DNA of 64,000 bases, from positions 34,762 through 98,761 of the forward strand of contig CANPXL010000010.1 of assembly GCA_947586055.1 (NCBI GenBank). The letters are read 5' to 3'. This DNA comes from an uncultured Acetatifactor sp. GTDB taxonomy: Bacteria > Bacillota > Clostridia > Lachnospirales > Lachnospiraceae. Numbering within the stretch: the stretch's first letter is position 1; each line of letters begins with the position of its first letter. Shown here in pieces: positions 25,766-36,068 of the stretch. A model generated the notes under the pieces. The model saw only the letters and a list, made by a program, of their open reading frames with translations. It had not been told where the DNA came from and ran no database searches. Made by a program: the position numbers and the translations under genes.

Positions 25766-28700
25766 TTGAACGCAAAATCCAACCATACCGCAAAATCGAG
25801 ACACATATTCCGGCTTTTTCTGATTCCCCTGTTATGTCTGATCATCATGCAGGCGGCGCTTTCTTTCGGAACGGTGTACTTAAGCGGCGCCTTTTCCGCG
25901 ATCCGCAGCTACGCGCCGGACCGGCTCAGGCAGGTCACGGAGACCCGAAGCATTATTCTGGAAAACGACATGACACAGAGATGGACCTCGCTGGAAGAGG
26001 AATATGAGATCGCCGGGCAGCTTCTGGCGGACTGTCTCGCGGAGGGCCATATATCCCTGGACGATTTCCTGAACGATCCCGACGCGCAGAATGATTACCT
26101 TACCGCCCTCTTCCCCACATGGGGGTATCTGCTGCGCAAAAATTCCACCACGGGCGCTTTTATCATTCTGGGGCGGCCGGACCTTGCGGAGAAAAACGGC
26201 TCTCTGAACGCGCTTTACATCCGTGACAGCGACCCCGACACCAACCCCGCGGATTACTCCGATCTGCTTCTGAGAGTAGGTCCCTCGCAGATCACCAGGG
26301 ATTACCGGGTTCCTTTTGATATTTACTGGAAAGCCGGCCTTTCCTTAAAGCCTTACGGGGAGTCCGGGGCCGACAGCTTCTTTTACCAGCCTTATCTGGC
26401 GGCATGCCAAAACCCTTTCGCAAGAGTCATGGACTGCTGCTACTGGAGCGCGCCCTTCTGTCTGGAGGGAAAGGACGCCGCCGATCCCTACCGGATGATC
26501 ACCTGCTCGATCCCTCTCACAGCGGAGGACGGGACGGTGTACGGCGTCATGGGAATTGAGATTTCCCTGTCCCGTCTGGCGGAATGTCTCCCCTACAGGG
26601 AAGTAAATCCCAGCCATGAAGGCGGCTATCTGCTGCTGAGGCAGGAAGACGATCATTCTTACCGGGTAATCTGCGCCACCGGTCTGTTTTCCAACGATTC
26701 CATCGACGGTCAAAACAGAATCGAACTGTCGGAGACGACGATGCAGGGGCTGTACCGGATCGACACGTTGGACCGGCAGGATCCCGTTTACCTGACGCCC
26801 CAGTCCCTGACCCTCTATAATACCAACACGTCCTTTTACGGGCAGGGATGGTATCTGGCCGGGATGGAAACCCATGACGCTCTGTTCGGCAGCAGTTCCA
26901 GGCTGTCCGGCATCTTCGTCGCCGCCACGCTTTTGGCTCTGGCAACCGCGGTGTTTCTGTCCTACCTGCTTGTCAGAAAGATCACCAACCCCATCCGGCG
27001 TCTCTCCGAATGTATCCGGACCAGCCCGGAAAATGAACTGAAACCTTTCGACAAGGGCTCTATCGCGGAAATCGATGAACTGTACGATACGATCTTCCAT
27101 CTGACCGAACGTCAGAAAAAAACGGAATGGGATCTGCAGGAGGAGCGGGAACGGTACCGCCTTGCCCTTCAGAACAACTCCGATATCCTTGTCACCTACG
27201 ATCCCGATCAGGATCTGGCGACATTCTACAACCTTGACAACAGCGGCGCCGAGACACGTATAGAAAATCTGATGCAGAAGCTGACGAGAGAAAACTATAT
27301 CCACCCGGACGACAAGCGGGTGGTCCTGGCGCGGATCCAGAATATCCGGACCGGACTTTCCATCTCCTTCCGGACCAACTGGATGAGCGCAGATCACGAA
27401 TATCAGTGGTATGAACTCACGGGGCGCATCCTGCCGGACGCCGACGGGACACACAAAACCTTCATCGGTTCCATGCACAATATTCATGAAATGAAGATCC
27501 AGGAGCTGGCCGCCAGCGAGTCCGTATATCTGGATCCCCTCACGAAGCTGTATCTGTGCTCTTCCGGAGAAGATATCATACGCAGCCAGATCCGCATCGG
27601 ACACGAAGGCTGCCTGCTGCTGATGGATGTGCGCAATTTTCTCCAGCTCAACGAAGAGTACGGCATGACCGTGGGCGACGTTATCCTGGAGGAACTGGGC
27701 CGTATGCTGCTGGACTGGAAAAACAGAAACAACGCCGCGCAGAGCGTGCTGGCCCGGTTCGGCGGCGACGAATTTTTGCTGTGGCTGGACGGTTATTCCG
27801 CCGACATGACGGCCGCCGCCGCACAGGAATTTATCGATGAAGTCAACCGTCTCTACGCCGACGGCAGCCTGAAGGTGGAGCTGGTATGCGGCTGCGCGCA
27901 ATGTGAGGAAGCGGATTACGACAAGCTGCGCTCCAACGCCCGCTGCGCCCTTGCCTATGCTTCCGCCCATGACATACCGTGCGTGTTTTATCATGAACTG
28001 CCCGCCGAAAGCCGCGCCGTGCCGAAGCAGATCACGCCTATAGAGCATTCGGAGACCGACACGCAGGGTATCGTTCCCATCACCTTCAGCTTTTTTGACA
28101 AGAGCAGCCAGATCGAAAATATTCTGGCGATCCTGCTTCCAAAACTGGGAAGGTATTTCGAGGCGGATGACATCCTGCTCATTGACGCAAACCGGGAATT
28201 CTCTACCGTGAAAACCACCCAGCAGTGGCACAGACGCCCCGACGCGCCGGCCGACCATGAGCTGATCCATTTCACCCCACAGGACTTCGACGCGCTGGAC
28301 CGCGCTCTCTGGAGCGAACGGCCGTCCTGGCTGTCAACCACCTGGCTGAACAACGACATGCGCTATTTTCTGCGGATCGAAACCGAAGCGTGCGGTTACG
28401 TCTTCCCGCTGTATGACAATAACAGCTATACCGGCGCGCTTTTGTTCCTGAGAGAGAACAGCGCGCAGAACTGGACGGAGGATCAGGCGAGGGAAATTCT
28501 GGAAGTGGTCAAAATCATCGAAGCCAACATCAACAGACAGCGGTACGATTCCGCCAACCGCGCCAAGAGCGACTTCCTGTCCCGCATGAGCCATGAGATC
28601 CGCACTCCCATGAACGCCATCATCGGCATGACCTATATTGCCAAAAACCACATTAAAAATCCGGAAAAGATCGCCGAAGATCTCGGCAAGATCAGCCAGT

Positions 28701-29698
28701 CCTCGCAGTATCTGCTCGGGCTGATCAACGACATTCTGGATATGTCCAGGATCGAAAGCGGCAAGATGACCCTGGAATGCTCGGGATTTAACCTGAACGA
28801 CATGACGGAGAATCTCACCACGCTCATCCGGCCGCAGGCTCAGGAAAAAGGAATCCGTTTCGAGACCGATATCTCCCTGACCTGTCCTTATGTGTCGGGA
28901 GATTCCCTGCATCTTAACCAGGTGCTGATCAATCTGCTGGGCAATGCGGTTAAATTTACGCCTGCCAACGGTCTCGTCACGCTGACCATGCACCAGAAGA
29001 CGGACGGCAGCATCTATTTTTCCGTCCGCGACACGGGTATCGGCGTAAGCCCCGAAAATCAGTCCCGCATCTTTGAGTCCTTCGAGCAGGCGGAAGGGAG
29101 CACCACCAGAAAATACGGCGGCACCGGTCTCGGGCTTGCCATCAGCAGGCGTCTGGTACAGATGATGGGCGGCAGTCTCAGACTGAACAGCGAACCGGGA
29201 AAGGGCAGCGAATTTTACTTTACCGTCACCCTGCCCATGAACGATCTGCAGGCGCAGAGCAACGATTCTCAGGACAGCCCGGACGCCCAGATCCTTTCCT
29301 CCGCCGCCGGACTGCATATCCTTCTGGTGGAAGACAATGAACTGAATATTGAGATCGCTCAGACCATTCTGGAAACGGAGGGCGCCGTGGTGGATCTCGC
29401 CCGCAACGGTCAGGAAGCCGTAGACCGTTTCCTTTCCGGCGAGCCGGACCGCTATGACCTGATCCTGATGGATATTCAGATGCCCGTTATGGACGGTCTG
29501 GAGGCCACCCGCATTATCCGCCGTTCCGACCACCCGCGGGCCGCCACGATCCCCATTATCGCCATGACGGCCAACGCCTTTGACGAAGACATGAAAAAAT
29601 CGGTGGAAAGCGGTATGAACGGACATCTGTCAAAGCCCATCGAGATCGACAAGTTCTTCCGGACCATTTCCAGGTTTGTGAGGGAAAGATGCGACTGA
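25766..29698 (+). CDS. Hybrid sensor: Cache-like sensor, PAS, GGDEF, histidine kinase, receiver
   Basis: 1310 residues. The start is TTG 25766 (AAGGAG ten nt upstream; the ATG at 25759 is out of frame). Order: helix 13-40, a roughly 340-residue outside sensor with a Cache-like strand pattern ([19 protein letters not shown]), helix 382-403 and HAMP, PAS at about 465-575, GGDEF with intact RFGGDEF near residue 666, a GAF-like stretch (780-920), HisKA ([14 protein letters not shown], His near 942), HATPase ([18 protein letters not shown]) and receiver ([11 protein letters not shown], Asp near 1232). It could both make cyclic di-GMP and start a phosphorelay; no Hpt domain is attached. Probably co-transcribed with the lipoprotein gene. 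Confidence 0.9.
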   Translation: MNAKSNHTAKSRHIFRLFLIPLLCLIIMQAALSFGTVYLSGAFSAIRSYAPDRLRQVTETRSIILENDMTQRWTSLEEEYEIAGQLLADCLAEGHISLDDFLNDPDAQNDYLTALFPTWGYLLRKNSTTGAFIILGRPDLAEKNGSLNALYIRDSDPDTNPADYSDLLLRVGPSQITRDYRVPFDIYWKAGLSLKPYGESGADSFFYQPYLAACQNPFARVMDCCYWSAPFCLEGKDAADPYRMITCSIPLTAEDGTVYGVMGIEISLSRLAECLPYREVNPSHEGGYLLLRQEDDHSYRVICATGLFSNDSIDGQNRIELSETTMQGLYRIDTLDRQDPVYLTPQSLTLYNTNTSFYGQGWYLAGMETHDALFGSSSRLSGIFVAATLLALATAVFLSYLLVRKITNPIRRLSECIRTSPENELKPFDKGSIAEIDELYDTIFHLTERQKKTEWDLQEERERYRLALQNNSDILVTYDPDQDLATFYNLDNSGAETRIENLMQKLTRENYIHPDDKRVVLARIQNIRTGLSISFRTNWMSADHEYQWYELTGRILPDADGTHKTFIGSMHNIHEMKIQELAASESVYLDPLTKLYLCSSGEDIIRSQIRIGHEGCLLLMDVRNFLQLNEEYGMTVGDVILEELGRMLLDWKNRNNAAQSVLARFGGDEFLLWLDGYSADMTAAAAQEFIDEVNRLYADGSLKVELVCGCAQCEEADYDKLRSNARCALAYASAHDIPCVFYHELPAESRAVPKQITPIEHSETDTQGIVPITFSFFDKSSQIENILAILLPKLGRYFEADDILLIDANREFSTVKTTQQWHRRPDAPADHELIHFTPQDFDALDRALWSERPSWLSTTWLNNDMRYFLRIETEACGYVFPLYDNNSYTGALLFLRENSAQNWTEDQAREILEVVKIIEANINRQRYDSANRAKSDFLSRMSHEIRTPMNAIIGMTYIAKNHIKNPEKIAEDLGKISQSSQYLLGLINDILDMSRIESGKMTLECSGFNLNDMTENLTTLIRPQAQEKGIRFETDISLTCPYVSGDSLHLNQVLINLLGNAVKFTPANGLVTLTMHQKTDGSIYFSVRDTGIGVSPENQSRIFESFEQAEGSTTRKYGGTGLGLAISRRLVQMMGGSLRLNSEPGKGSEFYFTVTLPMNDLQAQSNDSQDSPDAQILSSAAGLHILLVEDNELNIEIAQTILETEGAVVDLARNGQEAVDRFLSGEPDRYDLILMDIQMPVMDGLEATRIIRRSDHPRAATIPIIAMTANAFDEDMKKSVESGMNGHLSKPIEIDKFFRTISRFVRERCD

Positions 29699-29742
29699 CC
29701 CGCTTCCCGGCGGATGCAGGTTTTGTCCGCACGGGCGGCTTT

Positions 29743-30630
29743 TCATAATTCCAGCTTTTTAAAAAACCGGGAGCCTGCCGTCGCATCTTCCCGCTGATTC
29801 AGAAAATAAGCCTTCATTTCGGGATGATCCTCTCCGATATCCTTCAGGATCATCCCGAGATTTTCTTCCGTCAGGCATCCCAGAGCGGCGAACAGTTCAT
29901 AATACTCCCGCTCGTCCCCGTGCTCTCCAAGAAGCACCTGCCATGTTTCCTCGTCTGCGCATCCCCTGGTATGCGCAAGGAGATAGTCCCTCGCCGTCTC
30001 CCGGTCCTGAGACGTCAGGCCCTCGGAGTGGAGAAGTCTCAGAAACAGAAGCCTTACCTTCATTTTTCTCCGCCCGTTCCGATAGGCCGCCGGATCCGTG
30101 CTGCCGTAATCTTCCTCCCCGCACAGCACCTGTCTGGAATATCCTTCCTGATCGGAAGTTCCAAGCACCGCCAGCATCCTGGCGTCCCAGCGTTTCAGCC
30201 ACTCCACGCTCCCCGCTTCCTTAATGTCCAGCAGATAAGGAGCGTCCGCCACGGTAGCCGCGGCGGCAAGAAGCGCCGCAACCGTCTGGCTTTTCCCTCG
30301 AACCGTAAGTTTTTTCAGCTTTCCGCATTCCAGGAACGCTTTTTTCCCGAACCGGATATCCCGATCGGGAAATTCCACCCGTTCCAGATTGTCGCAGTAA
30401 GCGAACGCCCAGTCCCCGATCTCTTCCACCGTATCCGGGAGAGAAACTTTTCTCAGATCCTTTTTGCTCAGAAACGCTTTCTTTTCCACGGCCGTCACCG
30501 GATATCCTTCCAGTTCGCCGGGTACGGCCACTTCCCCCGCAAACCCCCGCCATCCGGTGATGCATGCGTTTCCCCGCCTTATGTCGTAATACAGGCAGCC
30601 GTCGGAAAACGGCAGTTCTTTCTCCCTCAT
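29743..30630 (-). CDS. BspA-type leucine-rich repeat protein
   Basis: 295 residues from ATG 30630 (GGGGGCGGGG upstream, a weak site). Residues 15-115 form three to four LRR_5 repeats of the BspA type (EGYPVTAVEKKAFLSKKDL, SLPDTVEEIGDWAFAYCDNL). The rest is helical with no known domain (AAYRNGRRKMKVRLLFLRLL). No signal peptide, so it is probably cytosolic, unlike many BspA proteins. It follows the MoxR ATPase gene by 10 bp and likely belongs to the same chaperone-like system as a scaffold or adaptor (inference). Confidence 0.75.
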   Translation of the reverse strand: MREKELPFSDGCLYYDIRRGNACITGWRGFAGEVAVPGELEGYPVTAVEKKAFLSKKDLRKVSLPDTVEEIGDWAFAYCDNLERVEFPDRDIRFGKKAFLECGKLKKLTVRGKSQTVAALLAAAATVADAPYLLDIKEAGSVEWLKRWDARMLAVLGTSDQEGYSRQVLCGEEDYGSTDPAAYRNGRRKMKVRLLFLRLLHSEGLTSQDRETARDYLLAHTRGCADEETWQVLLGEHGDEREYYELFAALGCLTEENLGMILKDIGEDHPEMKAYFLNQREDATAGSRFFKKLEL

Positions 30631-30640
30631 GCCCCGCCCC

Positions 30641-32155
30641 CTAGATATCCAGCTCTTCGATCTGCTCCTGAATTTCCCGGCCGCGTTCGCCAAGCATCAG
30701 TTCCTTATTGTGACGTCTGTAATCTTCGCTCCCGAAGGCCGCGATAAACTGGGAACTAAAACTGTTTACGGTGAGCTGCGTCATCAGAACCAGCATCTCA
30801 TTTCCTTCCGCAAACGCCTTCTCCGCAAAGTCAAACAGCGCGTGCAGCTCCCTTTCCGTTCTCTCCGCATCCCGTTTCATCACAGCCACCCGCCCGTCAT
30901 AGCGCTCCTTCAGGAGACAAAAGGCCGCCTTCTTATCTGCGGCGCTGCCCGCATACAGCTCTTTTCCGCTCTCTTCCAGAAAACGGACGACCCGACGGTG
31001 CTTTCTGCGGTCTCCGTCTGACAAAGCCCCCGCGAGATCAAGGGACTCCAGCAGCTTACGCCGCCCTGCCGCCTGTCTGTCGATCAGAGCAAGCACCTGC
31101 TCCGTCCCGGTATCGTCCGCAAGTCCCTTCACCGCCTGCAGAGACGTCTTAAGATCGGACAGGACCTCCCCCTGTTCCATCACGTCTTTCATATCCGCCT
31201 GAACCCGGTCCAGCAGCATGCCGAGAAGAGAAAGCCTCTCGTCAAAAGCCGCCGCTTTTGCGCGTTCCAGGGCGCTGGCGGGCGCGTGTCCCTCCAGAAT
31301 TTCCTCAATGCGGTAATCCGTTTTGTATTTTTGATACAGATCATAGTAGGCCGTGAACTCTTTTACGACTTTCCCGTTTCTCAGATACTGTCCCGTCAGA
31401 TTCTCGTCCACCGGCAGCCCCTCTTCCTCGTAAAGATACAGGATCTGGGACAAATCCTCCCAGCCGCGGGCCGTTACGTAACTTCTCCCTCTTTCCGTCA
31501 TCTCCATGCAGTAAAAATGATCCTTTTTCAGATCCAGATAATTTACAATGGCGGCATGCAGGTGTCTTTCGCCGGCATACTCTCTCCACACCCGGTAGTC
31601 CGGCTCCACCTCCAGTATCTTAAGCCTGTCCAGCGTCACCACGTCAAACTCCCGCACCGCCTTATTGTACTCCGGAGGGTTGCCCGCGGTCACGATCACC
31701 CATCCTTCCGGCACTCTGTGGCGGCCAAAAACCTTATACTGCAGAAACTGAAGCATGGAGGGCGCAAGCGTCTCCGACACACAGTTGATCTCATCCAGAA
31801 AAAGAATGCCCTCGCGGATGCCGCTGGCTTCCATGGTGTCATAGACGGAAGCGATAATTTCGCTCATGGTATATTCAGACACGCTGTACTCCTGTCCCCC
31901 ATAGGTCTTCTGCGTGATAAAGGGAAGTCCCAGCGCGGACTGGCGGGTGTGGTGCGTCATGGAGTAGGATACCAGCGCGATTCCAAGCTCCTGCGCGATC
32001 TGCTCCATGACCGCGGTCTTTCCGATCCCGGGCGCGCCCAGCAGAAAAATGGGGCGCTGTCTGACCACCGGCACACGATAGGCGCCGAACTCGTCCTTTT
32101 TCAGGTACAAACGAATGGAAGTCCTGATATATTCCTTTGCCTGCTTAATGTTCAT
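30641..32155 (-). CDS. MoxR-type AAA+ ATPase
   Basis: 504 residues. Walker A is GAPGIGKTA (about residues 40-48), Walker B ILFLDEIN, sensor 1 VIVTAGNPPEYN, as in MoxR-family AAA+ proteins. The C-terminal 250 residues are helical and unlike standard MoxR lids. These ATPases remodel or insert cofactors into partners carrying VWA domains; the partner here is encoded immediately upstream with a 4-bp ATGA overlap. Confidence 0.88.
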   Translation of the reverse strand: MNIKQAKEYIRTSIRLYLKKDEFGAYRVPVVRQRPIFLLGAPGIGKTAVMEQIAQELGIALVSYSMTHHTRQSALGLPFITQKTYGGQEYSVSEYTMSEIIASVYDTMEASGIREGILFLDEINCVSETLAPSMLQFLQYKVFGRHRVPEGWVIVTAGNPPEYNKAVREFDVVTLDRLKILEVEPDYRVWREYAGERHLHAAIVNYLDLKKDHFYCMEMTERGRSYVTARGWEDLSQILYLYEEEGLPVDENLTGQYLRNGKVVKEFTAYYDLYQKYKTDYRIEEILEGHAPASALERAKAAAFDERLSLLGMLLDRVQADMKDVMEQGEVLSDLKTSLQAVKGLADDTGTEQVLALIDRQAAGRRKLLESLDLAGALSDGDRRKHRRVVRFLEESGKELYAGSAADKKAAFCLLKERYDGRVAVMKRDAERTERELHALFDFAEKAFAEGNEMLVLMTQLTVNSFSSQFIAAFGSEDYRRHNKELMLGERGREIQEQIEELDI

Positions 32156-33447
32156 ACGTCTCTCTCATCCTCCAGTTCGTCGCTGTCCAGTATCACCTTC
32201 CTGCTCCAGGGAGGTACCGGCGCCCGTTCCCCGTCCTCATCCAAAAAGGCGAAGATCACCTCATAATCCGGCATCCGCTCCGGATAGATCCCATAGCCGT
32301 CCGTAAAATAGATCAGCCCCTTCAGATTTTCAAACTCCCCTCCGGCGCGCAGCTCTTCGATATAGGAAAATACCGGCCGGAAGTCTGTTGCCCCAAACCC
32401 GGTCAGTTTCCCGTAACGCACAAATTTTTCAAAGTCGTCGTCCCCTGTGATCTTTGTATCGCTGCGCACCTCGTTGTCGCACTGAAGGATATGGACATTG
32501 ATCTTATGAAAAAAATTCTCACCGGATTTTAAAAGCGAATAGGTTTTCCGCAGAAACGCCTTCACCGTCTCCCCTCTGCACGAGGCCGACGTATCGATGG
32601 CGATCACAAATTCCTTTACCTTGTGAACCTCTTTGTACTCCAGCGGTTCGATCAGCGGCAGATTCCCGTAATGATCCAGCCCATAGGTATAGTAGATATA
32701 ATCAAATTCTTCGTCATTCACCGTGATATCTTCCCCCGTCACGGTAAAACGCCGCAGAAGCTCGCCGTAGTCACAGCGGTCCCTCGTGGCTTCCTCCAGA
32801 TTTTGTTCCAGAGTTTCCTCGCCGGATCTGGCCTTTGTAAAAGATTTCAGATCCGCCTTCAGACGCTCGCTGATCTTTTTCCACTGTTCCGCAGTCACCT
32901 GCAGTTCCTCGCGAGGTTTCCAGAGAGTATGCGCATCCCGCGCGAAAATCCTCTCCAGTTCCTCCCGTTGTCCCTGTGTCGGCGGGTTATGGCGCAGATA
33001 CCGATAGATCCGCTCCGCCGTAAGGGCCCCCGCCTCTTCCCGCATGCCGTTCAGCTTCCGTCTTACATCCCCGTCGCACTCCAGCGCCGCGCCGGGAAAA
33101 TCCAGCTCCAGGATCACGTTTTCCACCGCGATGTCCGCCGCAAGATCCCACAGGGGCATCTCCAGCTTTTCATACTGAAAGTTATGGGAAAAAATACAGT
33201 GAAGGAGCAGGTGAAGGTAACAGCGCGTCACATATCGGGGTTCCTTTTTATAGGCCTTCAGGACGAAAACAGGATCATAATAACAGTGCTGCCCGTCCGT
33301 AGCCATACAGAGCGTCCGTCTCCTTTCCCGCCGTTCCAGCCCGCTTAAGGCTGCGTCAAAAAAACGCAGATGCATCAGAATGTCGTCCCGGGCCAGCGTC
33401 AGGACCCGGGAAGCGAGAGCGCTTATTTTTTTGTCGTCGGAAGACAT
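32152..33447 (-). CDS. DUF2201 VWA-like protein, partner of the MoxR ATPase
   Basis: 431 residues from ATG 33447 (AGGAGG 11 nt upstream). The N-terminal half matches the putative metallopeptidase part of DUF2201, with His residues in YLHLLLHCIFSH (79, 83, 88) but no HExxH glutamate. The C-terminal half is a VWA-like fold with an intact metal-binding DTSAS (FVIAIDTSASC) and the later YFTDGYG. Together with the MoxR ATPase this is a typical AAA/VWA pair. It starts about 105 bp after aspS, behind the aspS terminator. Confidence 0.82.
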   Translation of the reverse strand: MSSDDKKISALASRVLTLARDDILMHLRFFDAALSGLERRERRRTLCMATDGQHCYYDPVFVLKAYKKEPRYVTRCYLHLLLHCIFSHNFQYEKLEMPLWDLAADIAVENVILELDFPGAALECDGDVRRKLNGMREEAGALTAERIYRYLRHNPPTQGQREELERIFARDAHTLWKPREELQVTAEQWKKISERLKADLKSFTKARSGEETLEQNLEEATRDRCDYGELLRRFTVTGEDITVNDEEFDYIYYTYGLDHYGNLPLIEPLEYKEVHKVKEFVIAIDTSASCRGETVKAFLRKTYSLLKSGENFFHKINVHILQCDNEVRSDTKITGDDDFEKFVRYGKLTGFGATDFRPVFSYIEELRAGGEFENLKGLIYFTDGYGIYPERMPDYEVIFAFLDEDGERAPVPPWSRKVILDSDELEDERDV

Positions 33448-33513
33448 CGCTGGAAGTACCTCCTGTCCGTTATCCGGTATCGGCTGCGCCGGTCTTATTT
33501 TGCCGTTTAAAAA

Positions 33514-33542
33514 TGCGCCGCCGGCTGAAAGTCGGCAGCGCA
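33514..33542 (-). terminator. Intrinsic terminator of aspS
   Basis: Minus-strand hairpin TGCGC-GCCG / CGGC-GCGCA followed by TTTTTAAAC, 12 bp after the aspS stop. Confidence 0.7.
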
Positions 33543-33553
33543 CATCAGACCGA

Positions 33554-35314
33554 TCAGGAATGCTCCGGCGTTACGATCCGGATATGAACCTCTTCCAGCT
33601 GTCTGGGATCCACCTCTGCGGGGGCGCCCATCATTACATCCTGCGCGTTCTTGTTCATGGGGAAGGGGATAATTTCCCTTATGCTCTCTTCCCCGGTTAT
33701 CAGCATCACCATACGGTCCACGCCGGGCGCAATTCCCGCGTGCGGCGGCGCGCCGTAGCAGAACGCATTGTACATGGCAGGGAACTTCGCCTTCACGTCC
33801 TCTTCCCCGAGTCCGACCAGCCGGAAGGCTTTGATCATAATTTCGGGATCATGGTTCCGCACGGCCCCGGAAGAAAGCTCCACGCCGTTGCAGACCAGAT
33901 CATACTGATAAGCCAGGATGCTTAAAGGATCCTGCTCTTCCAGGGCCTTTGCCCCGCCCTGCGGCATGGAGAAAGGATTGTGGCAGAATTCCAGCTCCCC
34001 CGATTCCTCCCCGATCTCATACATAGGGAAATCCACGATCCAGCAGAATTCGTAACAATTCTCCTTTTTGTGAGCCGGGCAGACGGCGCCCAGCATCTTG
34101 CGCAGCACACCGGCTGTCTTCTGGGCAGTCTGCTTTTTCCCGGCGGCCACTCCTACAAAATCCCCAGGCTTCAGGCCAAGCGATTCCACAACCCGGTCCT
34201 TCCGCTCCGTCAGGAATTTGGAGATACCGCCCACAAACTGGCCGTTCTCATCCAGCCTGAACCAGTAAACCCTGTTCCCGCTCTGGACTTCCACATCGGA
34301 GCACAATTGATCGATGACCTTTCGCGTTCCCTCAAAGCCGGACACTGCCACCGCCTTGACAGTCTGTCCCGCAAAGGGTTCAAAACCGCAGTCCGCCATA
34401 CAGTCCGTGGCGTCCTGAACGATCAGGTCGATCCGCAGATCGGGCTTATCCGTCCCGTAGATTTCCAGCGCGTCCGTATAAGATATTCTCCGGAAGGGCG
34501 CTTCGCTGACATTCTGATATGCTCCGTACCTGGAAAAAACAGGAGGGAGAACATCCTCCATAACCTGAAACACATCCTCCTGACCGGCAAAGGCCATCTC
34601 CATGTCAAGCTGATAAAACTCGCCCGGAGAACGGTCCGCCCGGGCGTCCTCATCCCGGAAGCAGGGAGCAATCTGAAAATAGCGGTCGAATCCCGAGGCC
34701 ATCAAAAGCTGCTTGAACTGCTGCGGCGCCTGAGGAAGCGCATAAAATTTCCCGGGATGATTGCGGGAAGGCACCAGATAATCCCTTGCCCCCTCGGGAG
34801 AGGAACAGGTCAGGATAGGAGTCGTGATCTCCATAAACCCGTGGGCCGTCATGCTGGCGCGCAGATCGGCGACAATCCTGCTGCGCAGGACGATCCGGTC
34901 CCTGACCGCGGGGTTGCGCAGATCAAGATAACGATATTTTAAACGGGTATTCTCATCCGCCTCTTTGGAACGTGAAATCTGAAAGGGAAGTTCATTATAA
35001 CGGCATCTTCCCAGCACCTCTATTTCGGAGGGGACTACTTCGATTTCCCCGGTGGCAATGGTGTCCGTCTTATTGGACCGCTCTCTCACCGTACCCTGAA
35101 CAGATATGGTGGACTCATAGTTCAGATCCTCTATCTTCGCCATCATCTCTTCCGTCTCGATGACGACCTGCGTCACGCCGTAAAAATCCCTCAGGATCAA
35201 AAAGCCGAGATTTTTGCTTACCTTCCGAAGATTGTCATACCAGCCTGCCAGCGTAACCCGGGCTCCTGCGTCGCTTATCCTGAGTTCGCCGCAGGTATGT
35301 GTTCTTCCCTGCAT
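33554..35314 (-). CDS. aspS: Aspartyl-tRNA synthetase
   Basis: 586 residues, the bacterial length. N-terminal OB-fold anticodon domain (HTCGELRISDAGARVTLAGW), class II motif 2 (FRDEDARADRSPGEFYQLD), the bacterial GAD insertion at about 290-410, and motif 3 (APGVDRMVMLITG). It charges tRNA-Asp in the cytosol. Whether it also charges tRNA-Asn depends on GatCAB, which is not in this window. GGAAAGGA lies 13 nt before the ATG. Confidence 0.97.
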   Translation of the reverse strand: MQGRTHTCGELRISDAGARVTLAGWYDNLRKVSKNLGFLILRDFYGVTQVVIETEEMMAKIEDLNYESTISVQGTVRERSNKTDTIATGEIEVVPSEIEVLGRCRYNELPFQISRSKEADENTRLKYRYLDLRNPAVRDRIVLRSRIVADLRASMTAHGFMEITTPILTCSSPEGARDYLVPSRNHPGKFYALPQAPQQFKQLLMASGFDRYFQIAPCFRDEDARADRSPGEFYQLDMEMAFAGQEDVFQVMEDVLPPVFSRYGAYQNVSEAPFRRISYTDALEIYGTDKPDLRIDLIVQDATDCMADCGFEPFAGQTVKAVAVSGFEGTRKVIDQLCSDVEVQSGNRVYWFRLDENGQFVGGISKFLTERKDRVVESLGLKPGDFVGVAAGKKQTAQKTAGVLRKMLGAVCPAHKKENCYEFCWIVDFPMYEIGEESGELEFCHNPFSMPQGGAKALEEQDPLSILAYQYDLVCNGVELSSGAVRNHDPEIMIKAFRLVGLGEEDVKAKFPAMYNAFCYGAPPHAGIAPGVDRMVMLITGEESIREIIPFPMNKNAQDVMMGAPAEVDPRQLEEVHIRIVTPEHS

Positions 35315-35361
35315 CTTTCTACTGTCCTTTCCTTGTTTGATATTGTCTGAAATTTAAAAAT

Positions 35362-35390
35362 ATTTTACTCTCTGGCAAGGGGAAAGTCAA
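35362..35390 (-). promoter_or_regulatory. Sigma-A promoter of aspS
   Basis: On the minus strand TTGACT (35385-35390), 17-bp spacer, TAAAAT (35362-35367). The rest of the 35315-35591 gap holds an AACCGGTT palindrome (35499-35506) and no other feature I can support. Confidence 0.75.
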
Positions 35391-35591
35391 GACAAGAAGC
35401 CAGAATCCCGCTCCTGATCGCCAAAATCCCGCTCCCGGGTATGATTTGTCTATCCCAAAGGGCCATGACCGTGTTATTCTAAAAAGGGTAACGCTGATTT
35501 AACCGGTTGAAAAATTTTCATTTCCTTATGACTTTTTTGTGACCGTTTTCTTTACAAAATTGTTTTATTGGTGAAAGGAGGAGGTCGGGCA

Positions 35592-36068
35592 ATGAAACAA
35601 ACCATATCTATCCGACAGCTGGAAGAAGCCTACGACGCTTACGGCACGGCTGTATACCGTCTCGCAGTGGCCTTCCTGGGACAGCGCTCCGACGCAGAGG
35701 ATATCACCCAGGAGACTTTTTGCCGGCTGCTGTACCGCGCTCCCGTTTTTTCAAATGAGGAGCATCTGAAACGCTGGCTTCTCCAGGTCGCCGCAAACCT
35801 GTGCCGGAACCAGCTTCGGGGCTTCTGGAGGAAACGGGTGGCGCAGCTGGACGACACCATTCCCGCCACCGTTTTGGAGGAACGGGAGGCCCTGAAGGCC
35901 GTCCTGAATCTTCCGGATAAGTACAAGCTGCCCATTCATCTGTACTATTATGAGGGCTATTCGGTGGCTGAAATTGCGGAAATCCTGAAGCTCGGACAAT
36001 CGGCGGTGAAGATGCGGCTGAAGCGGGGCCGCGAATTGTTGAAAACAGAATTGGAGGGATTAAATTGA
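35592..36068 (+). CDS. ECF-type RNA polymerase sigma factor
   Basis: 158 residues from ATG 35592, with AAAGGAGGAGG just upstream. Region 2 (AVYRLAVAFLGQRSDAEDITQ ETFCRLL; key DAEDITQETF) and region 4 (LPIHLYYYEGYSVAEIAEIL, then VKMRLKRGRELLK) are clear. It directs RNA polymerase to stress or envelope promoters. Its TGA overlaps the next start (TTGA), so the membrane protein encoded there is almost surely its anti-sigma factor. Confidence 0.92.
   Translation: MKQTISIRQLEEAYDAYGTAVYRLAVAFLGQRSDAEDITQETFCRLLYRAPVFSNEEHLKRWLLQVAANLCRNQLRGFWRKRVAQLDDTIPATVLEEREALKAVLNLPDKYKLPIHLYYYEGYSVAEIAEILKLGQSAVKMRLKRGRELLKTELEGLN

Noticed and set aside
26345..28270. 641-codon minus-strand ORF opposite the hybrid sensor
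   Set aside because: Shadow of the sensor's PAS and GGDEF regions; the plus-strand frame has intact motifs.
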